Assembly: GCF_009828585.1 (NCBI RefSeq)
Contig: NZ_WSRZ01000014.1
Coordinates: 1-64,000 of the forward strand
Length of the DNA stretch: 64,000 bases
Direction: 5' to 3'
Source: Shewanella litoralis
Lineage (GTDB): Bacteria; Pseudomonadota; Gammaproteobacteria; Enterobacterales; Shewanellaceae
Shown: one piece after another, positions 29,470 through 37,677 of the stretch
How the letters are laid out: each line of letters starts with the position of its first letter
How positions within the stretch are numbered: the first letter of the stretch is position 1
Notes under the pieces: model-generated
Seen by the model: the letters and a program-made list of their open reading frames with translations, nothing else
Told to the model about the DNA's origin: nothing
The model's database searches: none
Program-made: the position numbers and the translations under genes

Positions 29470-30566
29470 AAGGCGATCTTCGCACGCTGAGGTGTTATAT
29501 TGACGACATTTTTAAGTCTAAGCTTATGTAAAAAAGCGACTTTTTGATGAACAGGACTCGAGTTGTTAATGATTTTATCAATACTGGCAACGTTGACTTC
29601 TATGCCGTTGATTAACCTGACCTCTGGAATTTTGGGGGCGAGTAACATCCAACGATGTAATAATTTAGCACTATAAAACTGTAAGTACTCACAACGTTCA
29701 GCTTCGTCTTCTTCAAATTGCCATTGATAAGGTACAGCTTGATCCAGTTCTGCTCCTAATATGGTTCGCAAAGAACGAAAAGCGATTAATGTTTGAGTTG
29801 GCTGCTGCATGGCGCGGGCTAAAAACGGTACAAACTGGCTAAATCCTGAATACCCCATTAACTCAATAACCCGTAAGGTTAAATCGGTATTTTGGCTCAT
29901 TAAGTTAAACACTTGGGTTACCATCGGTTCGTCTAATGAAGTGATAAACACTTCAAACAGCGCACTATGGCAATAGTCTAGCTCACTAAATAAACGATAA
30001 ATCTTTAGAGGATCATGGATGTTTATCATCAGCATTTCGAGATACAACGACGTCAGAGTCGAACGTGATGAATGAGGTGTGTCTATACCATCGGTGCGCT
30101 TTAACCGCTTGCCTTGATAAATACAAAATAAAATATATTGCTGAATTTGCTCAGGGGTTTTGTTACTTGCCGTAAAGTTAACCTTATCAAACTCAAGTTG
30201 ACTCGCCATGAATGCAAAAGTTGAACCGCACTGACCCGTGTCAAGTAGATGACTCGCAAACAGTGTTTGAATAATATTAACTTGCTCAAGGACCTGATTT
30301 TTAAGGTGGATTTTTAATAATAAAGGCAGAATAACCACTTTATCTATTAGGCTGTAACGCTTATCGGTGACAAAGGCATCAATAATTTCACTGCGATTTT
30401 TGGCATTCAGTAATGGCCAGGCAATATCGTTTTTTTGCTGGATCATATTCAAAATGACCAATAGCGATTGAGTGTTATCTTCAACGTTTTTTGGCATACA
30501 CTGAAACGACGACAACATCACTTGTCGTTGAGCCAATAGAAGATTAAAACTATCAATCAAATTCAT
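29466..30566 (-). CDS. HEAT-repeat-like protein in the VgrG/Rhs island (TIGR02270-like)
   Basis: A 366-residue, largely helical, leucine-rich protein without signal or membrane segments. The pattern of short paired helices and the stretch LRVIELMGYSGFSQFVPFLARAM resemble HEAT-like repeat proteins (TIGR02270-type) found next to PAAR and Rhs genes. ATG 30566 with AAGGA upstream is preferred to TTG 30575. The gene starts 22 bases after the PAAR gene and overlaps the ketosynthase-like gene by four bases. Function is not established; a loading or docking role is inferred from location. Confidence 0.55.
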   Translation of the reverse strand: MNLIDSFNLLLAQRQVMLSSFQCMPKNVEDNTQSLLVILNMIQQKNDIAWPLLNAKNRSEIIDAFVTDKRYSLIDKVVILPLLLKIHLKNQVLEQVNIIQTLFASHLLDTGQCGSTFAFMASQLEFDKVNFTASNKTPEQIQQYILFCIYQGKRLKRTDGIDTPHSSRSTLTSLYLEMLMINIHDPLKIYRLFSELDYCHSALFEVFITSLDEPMVTQVFNLMSQNTDLTLRVIELMGYSGFSQFVPFLARAMQQPTQTLIAFRSLRTILGAELDQAVPYQWQFEEDEAERCEYLQFYSAKLLHRWMLLAPKIPEVRLINGIEVNVASIDKIINNSSPVHQKVAFLHKLRLKNVVNITPQRAKIAL

Positions 30567-30587
30567 TAAACACAATCCTTGTTCATA

Positions 30588-30878
30588 CTAACCAATCATT
30601 ACAGTAGGATTACCTACTATAATTTTCCCTCCATGTGCGGTGCCATCCCCCATCCTAGCGGCTGGTTTACCATTAATGAGTACAGAACTCGAGCCTGCAT
30701 TAATGGTATCTGGTGGGCCAACGCAAATTAATTTGTCACCTTTACGCGCGGCAGGTAACGAGCCAATCAGTACATTACCAGAGCCCATGATTATGGGACC
30801 GCCAACGTGTGGAACGGGTCCTGGATTGGTTTTAGGACAAAGGTGCATGCATGAAATTGTCGCGGCTGGCATTCCCAT
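30588..30878 (-). CDS. PAAR-domain spike-tip protein
   Basis: A 96-residue PAAR protein forming the sharp tip on the VgrG trimer. The conserved pattern is visible: MPAATISCMHLCPK with metal-binding Cys/His near the start, a middle PAARKGDKLICVGPPDTI, and GKPAARMGDGTAHGGKI with the final His. ATG 30878 is preceded by AAAGGA. It is a stand-alone PAAR, so Rhs cargo must attach through separate adaptors rather than fusion. Confidence 0.9.
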   Translation of the reverse strand: MGMPAATISCMHLCPKTNPGPVPHVGGPIIMGSGNVLIGSLPAARKGDKLICVGPPDTINAGSSSVLINGKPAARMGDGTAHGGKIIVGNPTVMIG

Positions 30879-30919
30879 CAAATATTCCTTTACTTGTCGT
30901 GCTGCAATTAAAGTGAGGC

Positions 30920-31273
30920 TTACTCGCTATCTAAAGGGATGACTAATAAAGAGCGTTGCTCAAATGCCATCGCAATGGCATTAATCATGTGTGCTTCAGG
31001 ATGCTGTATCGCAACATAGGTATCGTTATGCAAGTAACAATAAATCAGACTCAGTAACTCTGGTGAGTTTTTCCAGCTGTGTCGATTGACTAAAAATTGC
31101 TCACCATAAGTGGCACTCACCCATAACGTTATATTAGGGGGATTGAGCAGTGGATCTTGCGGTTTATCGACGGGCTTACAAATTAAATGTCGATAACCAA
31201 ATTGACAAGTTATTTCATGACCTCGACAAAATGGCCCTAACAAACCTACTCCAGGGTAACGGCTTAATGACAT
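30920..31273 (-). CDS. Unknown small protein between vgrG and PAAR genes
   Basis: A 117-residue protein of unrecognised family starting MSLSRYPGVGLLGPFCRGHE, without a signal peptide or membrane helix. It starts 2 bases after the vgrG stop and ends about 40 bases before the PAAR gene. Tight spacing means it is coexpressed with the spike. A role in spike assembly or effector loading is suggested by context only. Confidence 0.65.
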   Translation of the reverse strand: MSLSRYPGVGLLGPFCRGHEITCQFGYRHLICKPVDKPQDPLLNPPNITLWVSATYGEQFLVNRHSWKNSPELLSLIYCYLHNDTYVAIQHPEAHMINAIAMAFEQRSLLVIPLDSE

Positions 31274-31275
31274 GG

Positions 31276-33132
31276 CTAGTTCAACTTAATTTGAGCCGCT
31301 TTTAAGGCGATACTGGTTCCATTAACCTTAACGTTAGTCCCTTTAATCGTAATGTTAGTACCCTCAATAGAAATCGAACCGTCGCTGCTCATTTTAATCG
31401 ATGCACTGCCGGTTTTAATGACTATCTCTTTACCGGCTTCGATATTGAGTACTTTACCCACTTTTAAACTGTCGTTATTGGCGATATCTTCTAATCGGTC
31501 GTGACCAATTTTTACGTTATCGTTATTAACGATATCGGTAAATCTGTCATTGCCTATGGTGTCTTTTTGATCGTGCTTAACATTTAGCAGATGATCTTTT
31601 TCGGCTTGAAGAAACAGTAACTCTTTGCCTTTTTCATCATCAAAGCGTAACTCATTAAAATTATCTGCCCCGCCATCTTTGGTGCTGTGAGTTTTAATAC
31701 CAGACTGCGTTTTTTTAGCGGGTAATGCGTATGGCGGCATTAAATCTGCGTTATACACTGCACCACTAATGATAGGCTGATCGGGGTCGCCATTAATGAA
31801 TTCAACTAAAACTTCTTGACCGACTCGCGGGAAGAAAAATGCGCCCCATTTGTTACCCGCCCAACTTTGAGCGACGCGGATCCAACATGAACTTTTACTG
31901 TTAAATTCACCTTCACGATCCCAATGGAATTGCACTTTTACTCGGCCAAATTTATCAATATGTTGCTCATCACCTGGTTCACCTGTCACCACAGCGGTTT
32001 GAACACCATTGATTAAGGGTTTACGCAAATGAAGTTGAGGGCGATATGGGGTATTTTTGGGCACACATTCAAAATCGTTTTGATAAACGCTTCCTGATGC
32101 CGATTGACTCGCGCCTGATTGATTAGGTTGAGTTGCAGAGGTTCTCAATGAACTCAACACAAAGCTCTTACCTTTATAAGCTACGTTTTCATGATCTTTA
32201 AAGGTAAAGAATTTACCTACCATAAAACTACGACAATCACCTTGGCCGCTGCACTTGTTCATGTCTTTCTGTAGCGCTTCAAGCTGGTTATTAGCAAAGG
32301 GTTGTGGACGTTTATTAAATTCAGACTCGCCTAAATAGTCATAGACTTCTAATGCATTTTGCTCAGGAAGATGACTGTTACTGTGATTACCTGAAGGATA
32401 GAGTTTAGGTTGTTCGTAATCGTAACCTTTTTGAATAAAACCACCGCTGACCATACTCATACCACCTTGCCAGTGTGATATATGCGACTCGGCTAAATGC
32501 CCCGAGAAACAGCGAACTTTATCTTCGGCACAAGGTTTATAAGCATTAATGTCATCAGCAAGAACTAACGTGTGAGCACTAAGGCTGTGCTCAAAAAAGA
32601 AGAAAATGCCTTCTTGCTGTAATAATCGACATACAAAATCTAAATCAGACTCTAAATACTGTACGCAGTATTCATACTTGGGGTATGAACTGGTTGTTTT
32701 GTTTTGAAATTCGACTTTATGCTGACCAAATAAGTCTGTAATGATATCAATGACTGACTTATTTTGAAAAATACGACAATTGCTGCGTTTCTTCATCAAT
32801 GCCATTTGAGGCACGATAACAGCCTGGTAATCGATATAGTTTTGTGCATCGTCAGAAGCCGCGGTCCGCATTCCTGCAGATTCGAGATGGCTTACTACAC
32901 CATGAAAATACCTTACCGCACCGTTACTTTCCGCATTACGCAAAGTGACAGAAACACTTTTACCGACAAGACTGTCGAGGCTAATCTGAGTACCAACAGT
33001 AAACATCGTCACGCTGATTGAAAATAACTGAGAAATGGCTTCGGTGGCAGTAAAATGCGTTAGGTACAGGGTATCCTTACCTAATGGCGTCGCGATACTG
33101 ATAATATTATTTTTTTGAGTGGCCTTAAGCAT
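31276..33132 (-). CDS. vgrG: T6SS spike protein VgrG (TssI)
   Basis: A 618-residue trimeric spike. The N-terminal gp27-like part covers about residues 1-370 (YCVQYLESDLDFVCRLLQQE, FFFFEH); the gp5-like OB fold follows, with the signature GEPGDEQHIDKFGRVKVQFHWDREG, SCWIRVAQSWAG and GAFFFPRVGQEVLVEFINGDPDQP. The C-terminal beta-helix needle has repeats such as KVGKVLNIEAGKEIVIKTGS and ends without an added toxin domain. ATG 33132 has AAGGA directly upstream. The hairpin after hcp precedes it, so VgrG is probably made at lower level than Hcp. Confidence 0.95.
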   Translation of the reverse strand: MLKATQKNNIISIATPLGKDTLYLTHFTATEAISQLFSISVTMFTVGTQISLDSLVGKSVSVTLRNAESNGAVRYFHGVVSHLESAGMRTAASDDAQNYIDYQAVIVPQMALMKKRSNCRIFQNKSVIDIITDLFGQHKVEFQNKTTSSYPKYEYCVQYLESDLDFVCRLLQQEGIFFFFEHSLSAHTLVLADDINAYKPCAEDKVRCFSGHLAESHISHWQGGMSMVSGGFIQKGYDYEQPKLYPSGNHSNSHLPEQNALEVYDYLGESEFNKRPQPFANNQLEALQKDMNKCSGQGDCRSFMVGKFFTFKDHENVAYKGKSFVLSSLRTSATQPNQSGASQSASGSVYQNDFECVPKNTPYRPQLHLRKPLINGVQTAVVTGEPGDEQHIDKFGRVKVQFHWDREGEFNSKSSCWIRVAQSWAGNKWGAFFFPRVGQEVLVEFINGDPDQPIISGAVYNADLMPPYALPAKKTQSGIKTHSTKDGGADNFNELRFDDEKGKELLFLQAEKDHLLNVKHDQKDTIGNDRFTDIVNNDNVKIGHDRLEDIANNDSLKVGKVLNIEAGKEIVIKTGSASIKMSSDGSISIEGTNITIKGTNVKVNGTSIALKAAQIKLN

Positions 33133-33159
33133 TCCTTGCCTCAGTCTTTAAGAATAAAG

Positions 33160-33188
33160 ATCTTGGGGGAAACAAGTTCCCCCAAGAT
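33160..33188 (-). terminator. Strong hairpin between hcp and vgrG
   Basis: Perfect 12-base stem ATCTTGGGGGAA / TTCCCCCAAGAT with a 5-base loop, 17 bases after the hcp stop. On the minus strand it is followed by CTTTATTCTT, a broken T-run, so partial termination or 3'-end protection of hcp mRNA is likely. Confidence 0.65.
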
Positions 33189-33204
33189 AAAGATCACAAA
33201 CAGA

Positions 33205-33684
33205 TTACATTTGTTGACCTTTAACACCGCTGTAGCCATAACGTAGCGCTGCAGTAATGTTATTTTTATCATCAGTTGGCGTAACAGCCATCATCATCTC
33301 AGTGTAGCTGATAGTGATGGTCTCTACAGGACGGTCACCATGAACTGAAACGCTGTAGCTTGAAATCATTGCATCAGTTAATTCGATTTGCATGATTTCT
33401 TCGATTTTGTCACCTTGCTTAGTGATGTGGAAAACCGCTTTTTTACCTTTACCGATAGTCGCTTCTTTGAAGATGTCAGTAGAAGCATTATCTTGTAATT
33501 TAGTAATGGTCACATCACCTAAACGAGTTGCACTTGCTTCACGGTCTTTAGCAGTACCAGTGAAAGAAGTAATCTCACGGCTGATGTTCCAATCGACTGA
33601 TAACACAGTAATCATGTCTTTGAATTCTTCAGCTGTAGTTTCGCCTTTGATGCCTTCATAGTTTAAATATGTATTCGCTTGCAT
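33205..33684 (-). CDS. hcp: T6SS tube protein Hcp (TssD)
   Basis: A 159-residue tube subunit that stacks as hexameric rings inside the sheath and can carry small cargo. It begins MQANTYLNYEGIKGE and shows the Hcp1-like pattern with VDWNISREI, THITK-type strand FHITKQGDKIEEIMQIELTDAMISSYSVS and ETITISYTEM near the end. ATG 33684 has an AAAGGAG site. It starts a separate unit with its own promoter and long leader, consistent with the very high level needed for tube building. Confidence 0.93.
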   Translation of the reverse strand: MQANTYLNYEGIKGETTAEEFKDMITVLSVDWNISREITSFTGTAKDREASATRLGDVTITKLQDNASTDIFKEATIGKGKKAVFHITKQGDKIEEIMQIELTDAMISSYSVSVHGDRPVETITISYTEMMMAVTPTDDKNNITAALRYGYSGVKGQQM

Positions 33685-33845
33685 TAGTAATGCTCCTTTT
33701 GCGTAATGTCATCCATTAATGGACAGTTTTATAAGTTCAATAATTTAAACTTAATATTTCAATTTATTAAAAATGCACTTACCAACAAATAATACTCAAC
33801 TGCATTATCCATTCAAATATAGTGAGTGTCGTAATTAGCGGGAAG

Positions 33846-33873
33846 ATTATATCAAAGCTTTTTTGATAATCAA
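33846..33873 (-). promoter_or_regulatory. Candidate sigma-70 promoter of hcp
   Basis: On the minus strand TTGATT and TATAAT (perfect -10) are separated by 16 bases. Transcription would start about 155 bases before the hcp ATG. Confidence 0.5.
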
Positions 33874-33995
33874 CTATCCCTTGTGATAAATAATATTTTG
33901 ATTGTTATTAATAATACACATCAAATATAATTAGAACACATCATTTAGGGTATATACCTGATGAGTCCTAACGTATATATTGATGTGTAAAATAT

Positions 33996-34030
33996 AAAAC
34001 TAATACTTTATAATAGGTATTAGTTTTTTT
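33996..34030 (-). terminator. Terminator after clpV
   Basis: Stem AAAACTAATAC / GTATTAGTTTT with a 10-base loop and T-rich sequence on the minus-strand 3' side, 14 bases beyond the clpV stop. Separates the sheath operon from the hcp unit. Confidence 0.65.
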
Positions 34031-34043
34031 AATCATTCTATCG

Positions 34044-36656
34044 CTAAATTTTATATACAAATTCTTCTTTAACGACATTCACTTTTACATTCGCCGTTTT
34101 CTTATTGTTAGCCATATTCTGTAATATTTTGATAGAAAGATCCGGCAGCATTGTATTTTGTAAAATATTATGAACATTACGAGCGCCAGAACCTGCATCT
34201 TGGCACATAGACACAATTTGACTCACAACGTCATCACTGTAACTAAACTTAGCTTGATAATGGTCAGCAAGACGATGACCTACCCGCTGTAATTGCAGTT
34301 TGGTGATCTCGCTCAGCATTTCTTGCGTCAATGGTATGTATGGAATAACGTTCAAACGACCTAGGAAGGCTGGCTTGAAATAACTCAGCAAATCATCTTG
34401 AAGAGCCTTACGTAAACCGCTTATCGAAGGCGCAATCTGCTCATCTTCAAACAATGCCATAGTGGTATCGGTTCCCGCATTAGAGGTCATAATGATAATG
34501 GTATTTTTAAAATCGATATCACGCCCTTCCCCATCTTTAATCGTGCCTTTATCAAAAACCTGATAAAAAATATCTTGCACGCCTGGGTGAGCTTTCTCCA
34601 TTTCATCGAGCAAAATAACACTATATGGTTTACGACGTACGGCTTCAGTCAGCACGCCACCTTCACCATAACCAACGTACCCTGGAGGTGACCCTAAAAG
34701 TAATGAGACTTTATGTTCTTCTTTAAATTCAGACATGTTGATCACGGTGACATTATCTTCACTGCCGTATACTTGCTCAGCTAATGTTAATGCCGTTTCT
34801 GTTTTACCTACACCGCTAGGACCTGCCAGTAGGAACACACCAATTGGACGCTTTTCATCGCCTAGTTGTGCTCGAGATGTCTGCACCGTTTTAGCAATTA
34901 AATCTAAAGCATGATCCTGACCAATGACTCGTTTGGCCATAGTGTCTTTTAGGTTTAAAATGGTTTTAATTTCATCATCCTGCATTTTGCCTGCAGGAAT
35001 ACCCGTCCAGTCTGAAATGACTTCAGCAACCAGTTGCTCATCGACTTGCCAATGCACCATTGGGTGCTTATTTGCTGAAAGTTCTGCTTTAAGTTCTGTT
35101 AACTGGGCCAGAAGAGGCGCGGTGTCTTCCTTTGAACTTTGAATTTGACTCACTAACTCAGCAATTTGTTGAACTGTGACTAATTCTGCCTGCCATTGAA
35201 GCGTTAATGGTGCTAAATCTTTCGTCAATAATTTATGTTTTTTCGTTAACTCAGTTATTGTTTTGTTGTGATCTGTACCCGTTTTTTGCTCACGGGTGAG
35301 AATATTGATTTGCGTTTCTAACTGTTGGATTTGTCTTTGTAAAGACTCAACCATACCCGGCATAGAAGCCTGACTCATTGCAACGCGCGCGCAAGCGGTG
35401 TCTAACAAACTCACCGCTTTATCTGGCAATTGACGCCCTGTAATATAACGATGCGATAAGTTTACTGCAGCACATAAAGCTTGATCAGAAACCAGAATTT
35501 TATGATGTCCTTCCATAACCGGTAACAATCCACGCATCATTCCGATGGCTTGTTCTGGTGAAGGCTCTTCAATTTTGACAACCTGAAAACGACGGGTTAA
35601 CGCGGCATCTTTTTCAAAAAACTTTTTATATTCAGCCCAAGTCGTCGCAGCGATAGTGCGCAACTCTCCGCGCGCTAAAGCGGGTTTCAGTAAATTAGCA
35701 GCATCATTTTGACCCGCTTGACCACCACTGCCTATCATTGTGTGTGCTTCATCAATAAAGAGAACAATAGGTTTAACTGACAGTTTTACTTCATTTATTA
35801 AAGCTTTTAAACGGTTTTCGAACTCACCTTTTACGCCTGCACCTGCTTGTAACAAAGCCAAATCAAGCACGTGAATGCGTACATTTTGCAATGCTGCTGG
35901 CACTTCTTTCTGGGCAATCTTAAGGGCTAACCCTTCAACAACGGCAGTTTTACCCACACCGGCTTCACCGGTTAAAATAGGGTTGTTTTGGCGACGACGA
36001 GTCAAAATATCTATCATCTGTCTTATTTCATTGTCGCGGCCAAGAATAGGGTCAATTTTACCGTTTTCAGCTTGTTCCGTTAGGTTTTGTGTAAATTGAT
36101 CCAAACTAGGCGTTTTACTTGGTGTAGTTTGCATTGCCTGTGTTTCTTCAATGTCAGTACTTGACACTTTATGCTCTGTCGATTGACGGGCCAACTGTGG
36201 CCAAGCATGCCTAAGTTGTGCAGGATCTATTTTTAATAATTGCTTTGCCGAACGAGAGACTAATGAGTTTAATGAATCGTCAGTCAGTAATGTAAAAATC
36301 AGGTATGCGCTTCTTATTTCATTATCATTAAATTCAATACTGGTGTTTAACCAGGTTTGGCGCAATAAACTGACAATGTGCGGCGACAAACTGGGTGCAG
36401 CACTGTTGCCTGTTTTAAACTTTTCGAGCCCTTGTCTAATATCACTAATGAGTTGATCTTTTTGTACAGAAAAACTCGCCATAACGATATCTAAATCACC
36501 AGAGTCACTTTCTAATAAAGCGAGCAGCCAATGTTCAATTTCGACACTAAATTGACTGCGGCTATGGCATACACTGGCAGCAGTTTCTAAAGATTTACGA
36601 CATGTTGGGTTAAGTTTCCCAACTAATTTACTTAAAGTCATCGCTGACATATTCAT
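34044..36656 (-). CDS. clpV: T6SS sheath-recycling ATPase ClpV (TssH)
   Basis: An 870-residue AAA+ unfoldase that disassembles contracted TssB/TssC sheath. The N-domain spans about 1-160; AAA1 contains GEAGVGKTAVVEGL and LFIDEAHTMIG; a coiled-coil middle domain follows (EQKTGTDHNK region); AAA2 contains AGPSGVGKTETALTLAE, VILLDEMEKAHPG and the arginine finger region. The C-terminal small domain ends the protein. Last gene of the tssA-clpV unit, 13 bases after tssG, with a terminator behind it. Confidence 0.96.
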   Translation of the reverse strand: MNMSAMTLSKLVGKLNPTCRKSLETAASVCHSRSQFSVEIEHWLLALLESDSGDLDIVMASFSVQKDQLISDIRQGLEKFKTGNSAAPSLSPHIVSLLRQTWLNTSIEFNDNEIRSAYLIFTLLTDDSLNSLVSRSAKQLLKIDPAQLRHAWPQLARQSTEHKVSSTDIEETQAMQTTPSKTPSLDQFTQNLTEQAENGKIDPILGRDNEIRQMIDILTRRRQNNPILTGEAGVGKTAVVEGLALKIAQKEVPAALQNVRIHVLDLALLQAGAGVKGEFENRLKALINEVKLSVKPIVLFIDEAHTMIGSGGQAGQNDAANLLKPALARGELRTIAATTWAEYKKFFEKDAALTRRFQVVKIEEPSPEQAIGMMRGLLPVMEGHHKILVSDQALCAAVNLSHRYITGRQLPDKAVSLLDTACARVAMSQASMPGMVESLQRQIQQLETQINILTREQKTGTDHNKTITELTKKHKLLTKDLAPLTLQWQAELVTVQQIAELVSQIQSSKEDTAPLLAQLTELKAELSANKHPMVHWQVDEQLVAEVISDWTGIPAGKMQDDEIKTILNLKDTMAKRVIGQDHALDLIAKTVQTSRAQLGDEKRPIGVFLLAGPSGVGKTETALTLAEQVYGSEDNVTVINMSEFKEEHKVSLLLGSPPGYVGYGEGGVLTEAVRRKPYSVILLDEMEKAHPGVQDIFYQVFDKGTIKDGEGRDIDFKNTIIIMTSNAGTDTTMALFEDEQIAPSISGLRKALQDDLLSYFKPAFLGRLNVIPYIPLTQEMLSEITKLQLQRVGHRLADHYQAKFSYSDDVVSQIVSMCQDAGSGARNVHNILQNTMLPDLSIKILQNMANNKKTANVKVNVVKEEFVYKI

Positions 36657-36669
36657 AGTCCTTTATTAA

Positions 36670-37677
36670 TTAAATCATTAAACTTTTTGTTTGTTGTGCA
36701 TGCACGGCTCGGCTCATTAAGCCACAGCCTAATCCCAGTCCTATCGCAGACTTAGACAGTTGAGCGGTAGGTGCATCTTGCTGTTTTATCTCTAAAAATA
36801 TTTTGTATTTAACAGAATGACCTAAATACCCCGACACCAACGATTTAAGTGATTCATAGCTGGCAGCACCTGGCATAAAGCGGTTTACATTGCTCCCCTC
36901 TTTAGGCTTTATATGAATACTGATATTTGAATTGATATCCCAAATACGGCTCCCCATACTGGCATCAACACCCATACGGGCATATTGCCCTTCGGGCATG
37001 CTTCTGCTGGCCATCCTCGTTTGCTCTGTTCTAGCTAACGGCTGCCAGCGGCCTTGAAACGACATCACATCAACTTGGCAACCGGTAAAATCGTTGAGCA
37101 TTCTTCTAAGCGATTCAGCACTAGGCGTTTTGGTATGATGAAAACCGCTGTAGTATCGGTTAAGTGATTTTTTTCCACTTAATAGGCTTAATACATGGGT
37201 AAAACTGTCTGCTTTACCTGTTGCTGAAGATTGATAATTAACCGAAAACCGGTATTTTTCCCAAGCACGATAAAACAACGAAATGAGTCGATGGTTAAAT
37301 AAATCATAAAAATCACGCATTCCAGTATCTTTAAGCCTTAAGCGCTCTAGTAATAGTTCTGTGTAATGCGAGGGTAAAACACCGCTTGGGCCGGTTAGTC
37401 CCATAAAAGATACATGCATATCTGCCGTTAATTGTTTATTTTTATTTTGAGTCTTAACCACAACGTCACTGATTGCTTGACCTGGAAAACCAAGGTGTTG
37501 ATCAGATTTAAAACGCAATAATTCCTGTTGAGGAATAGCGTCATACCCCACCTTATAACCTTGCTCTCTGCCTTGTGCTAATTGCTGTTGAAACTGATAA
37601 ACCGCTTGATAAAAATCATGCTCGGTAGGTGCTTCAATAATGGCCTGTAACTGCTCATGGATCATATCAGGCATCAT
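36670..37677 (-). CDS. tssG: T6SS baseplate protein TssG
   Basis: A 335-residue baseplate wedge subunit working with TssF, TssE and TssK. Family segments are HLGFPGQAISDV near residue 60, SFMGLTGPSGVLPSHYTELL, and RDFYDLFNHRLISLFYRAWEKYR. ATG 37677 overlaps the tssF stop by four bases (ATGA); a frame extension to 37710 adds non-conserved residues and is not preferred. Confidence 0.92.
   Translation of the reverse strand: MMPDMIHEQLQAIIEAPTEHDFYQAVYQFQQQLAQGREQGYKVGYDAIPQQELLRFKSDQHLGFPGQAISDVVVKTQNKNKQLTADMHVSFMGLTGPSGVLPSHYTELLLERLRLKDTGMRDFYDLFNHRLISLFYRAWEKYRFSVNYQSSATGKADSFTHVLSLLSGKKSLNRYYSGFHHTKTPSAESLRRMLNDFTGCQVDVMSFQGRWQPLARTEQTRMASRSMPEGQYARMGVDASMGSRIWDINSNISIHIKPKEGSNVNRFMPGAASYESLKSLVSGYLGHSVKYKIFLEIKQQDAPTAQLSKSAIGLGLGCGLMSRAVHAQQTKSLMI

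Noticed and set aside
33685..34043. Sigma-54 promoter before hcp
   Set aside because: No GG-N10-GC spacing was found; the TTGATT/TATAAT pair fits better.
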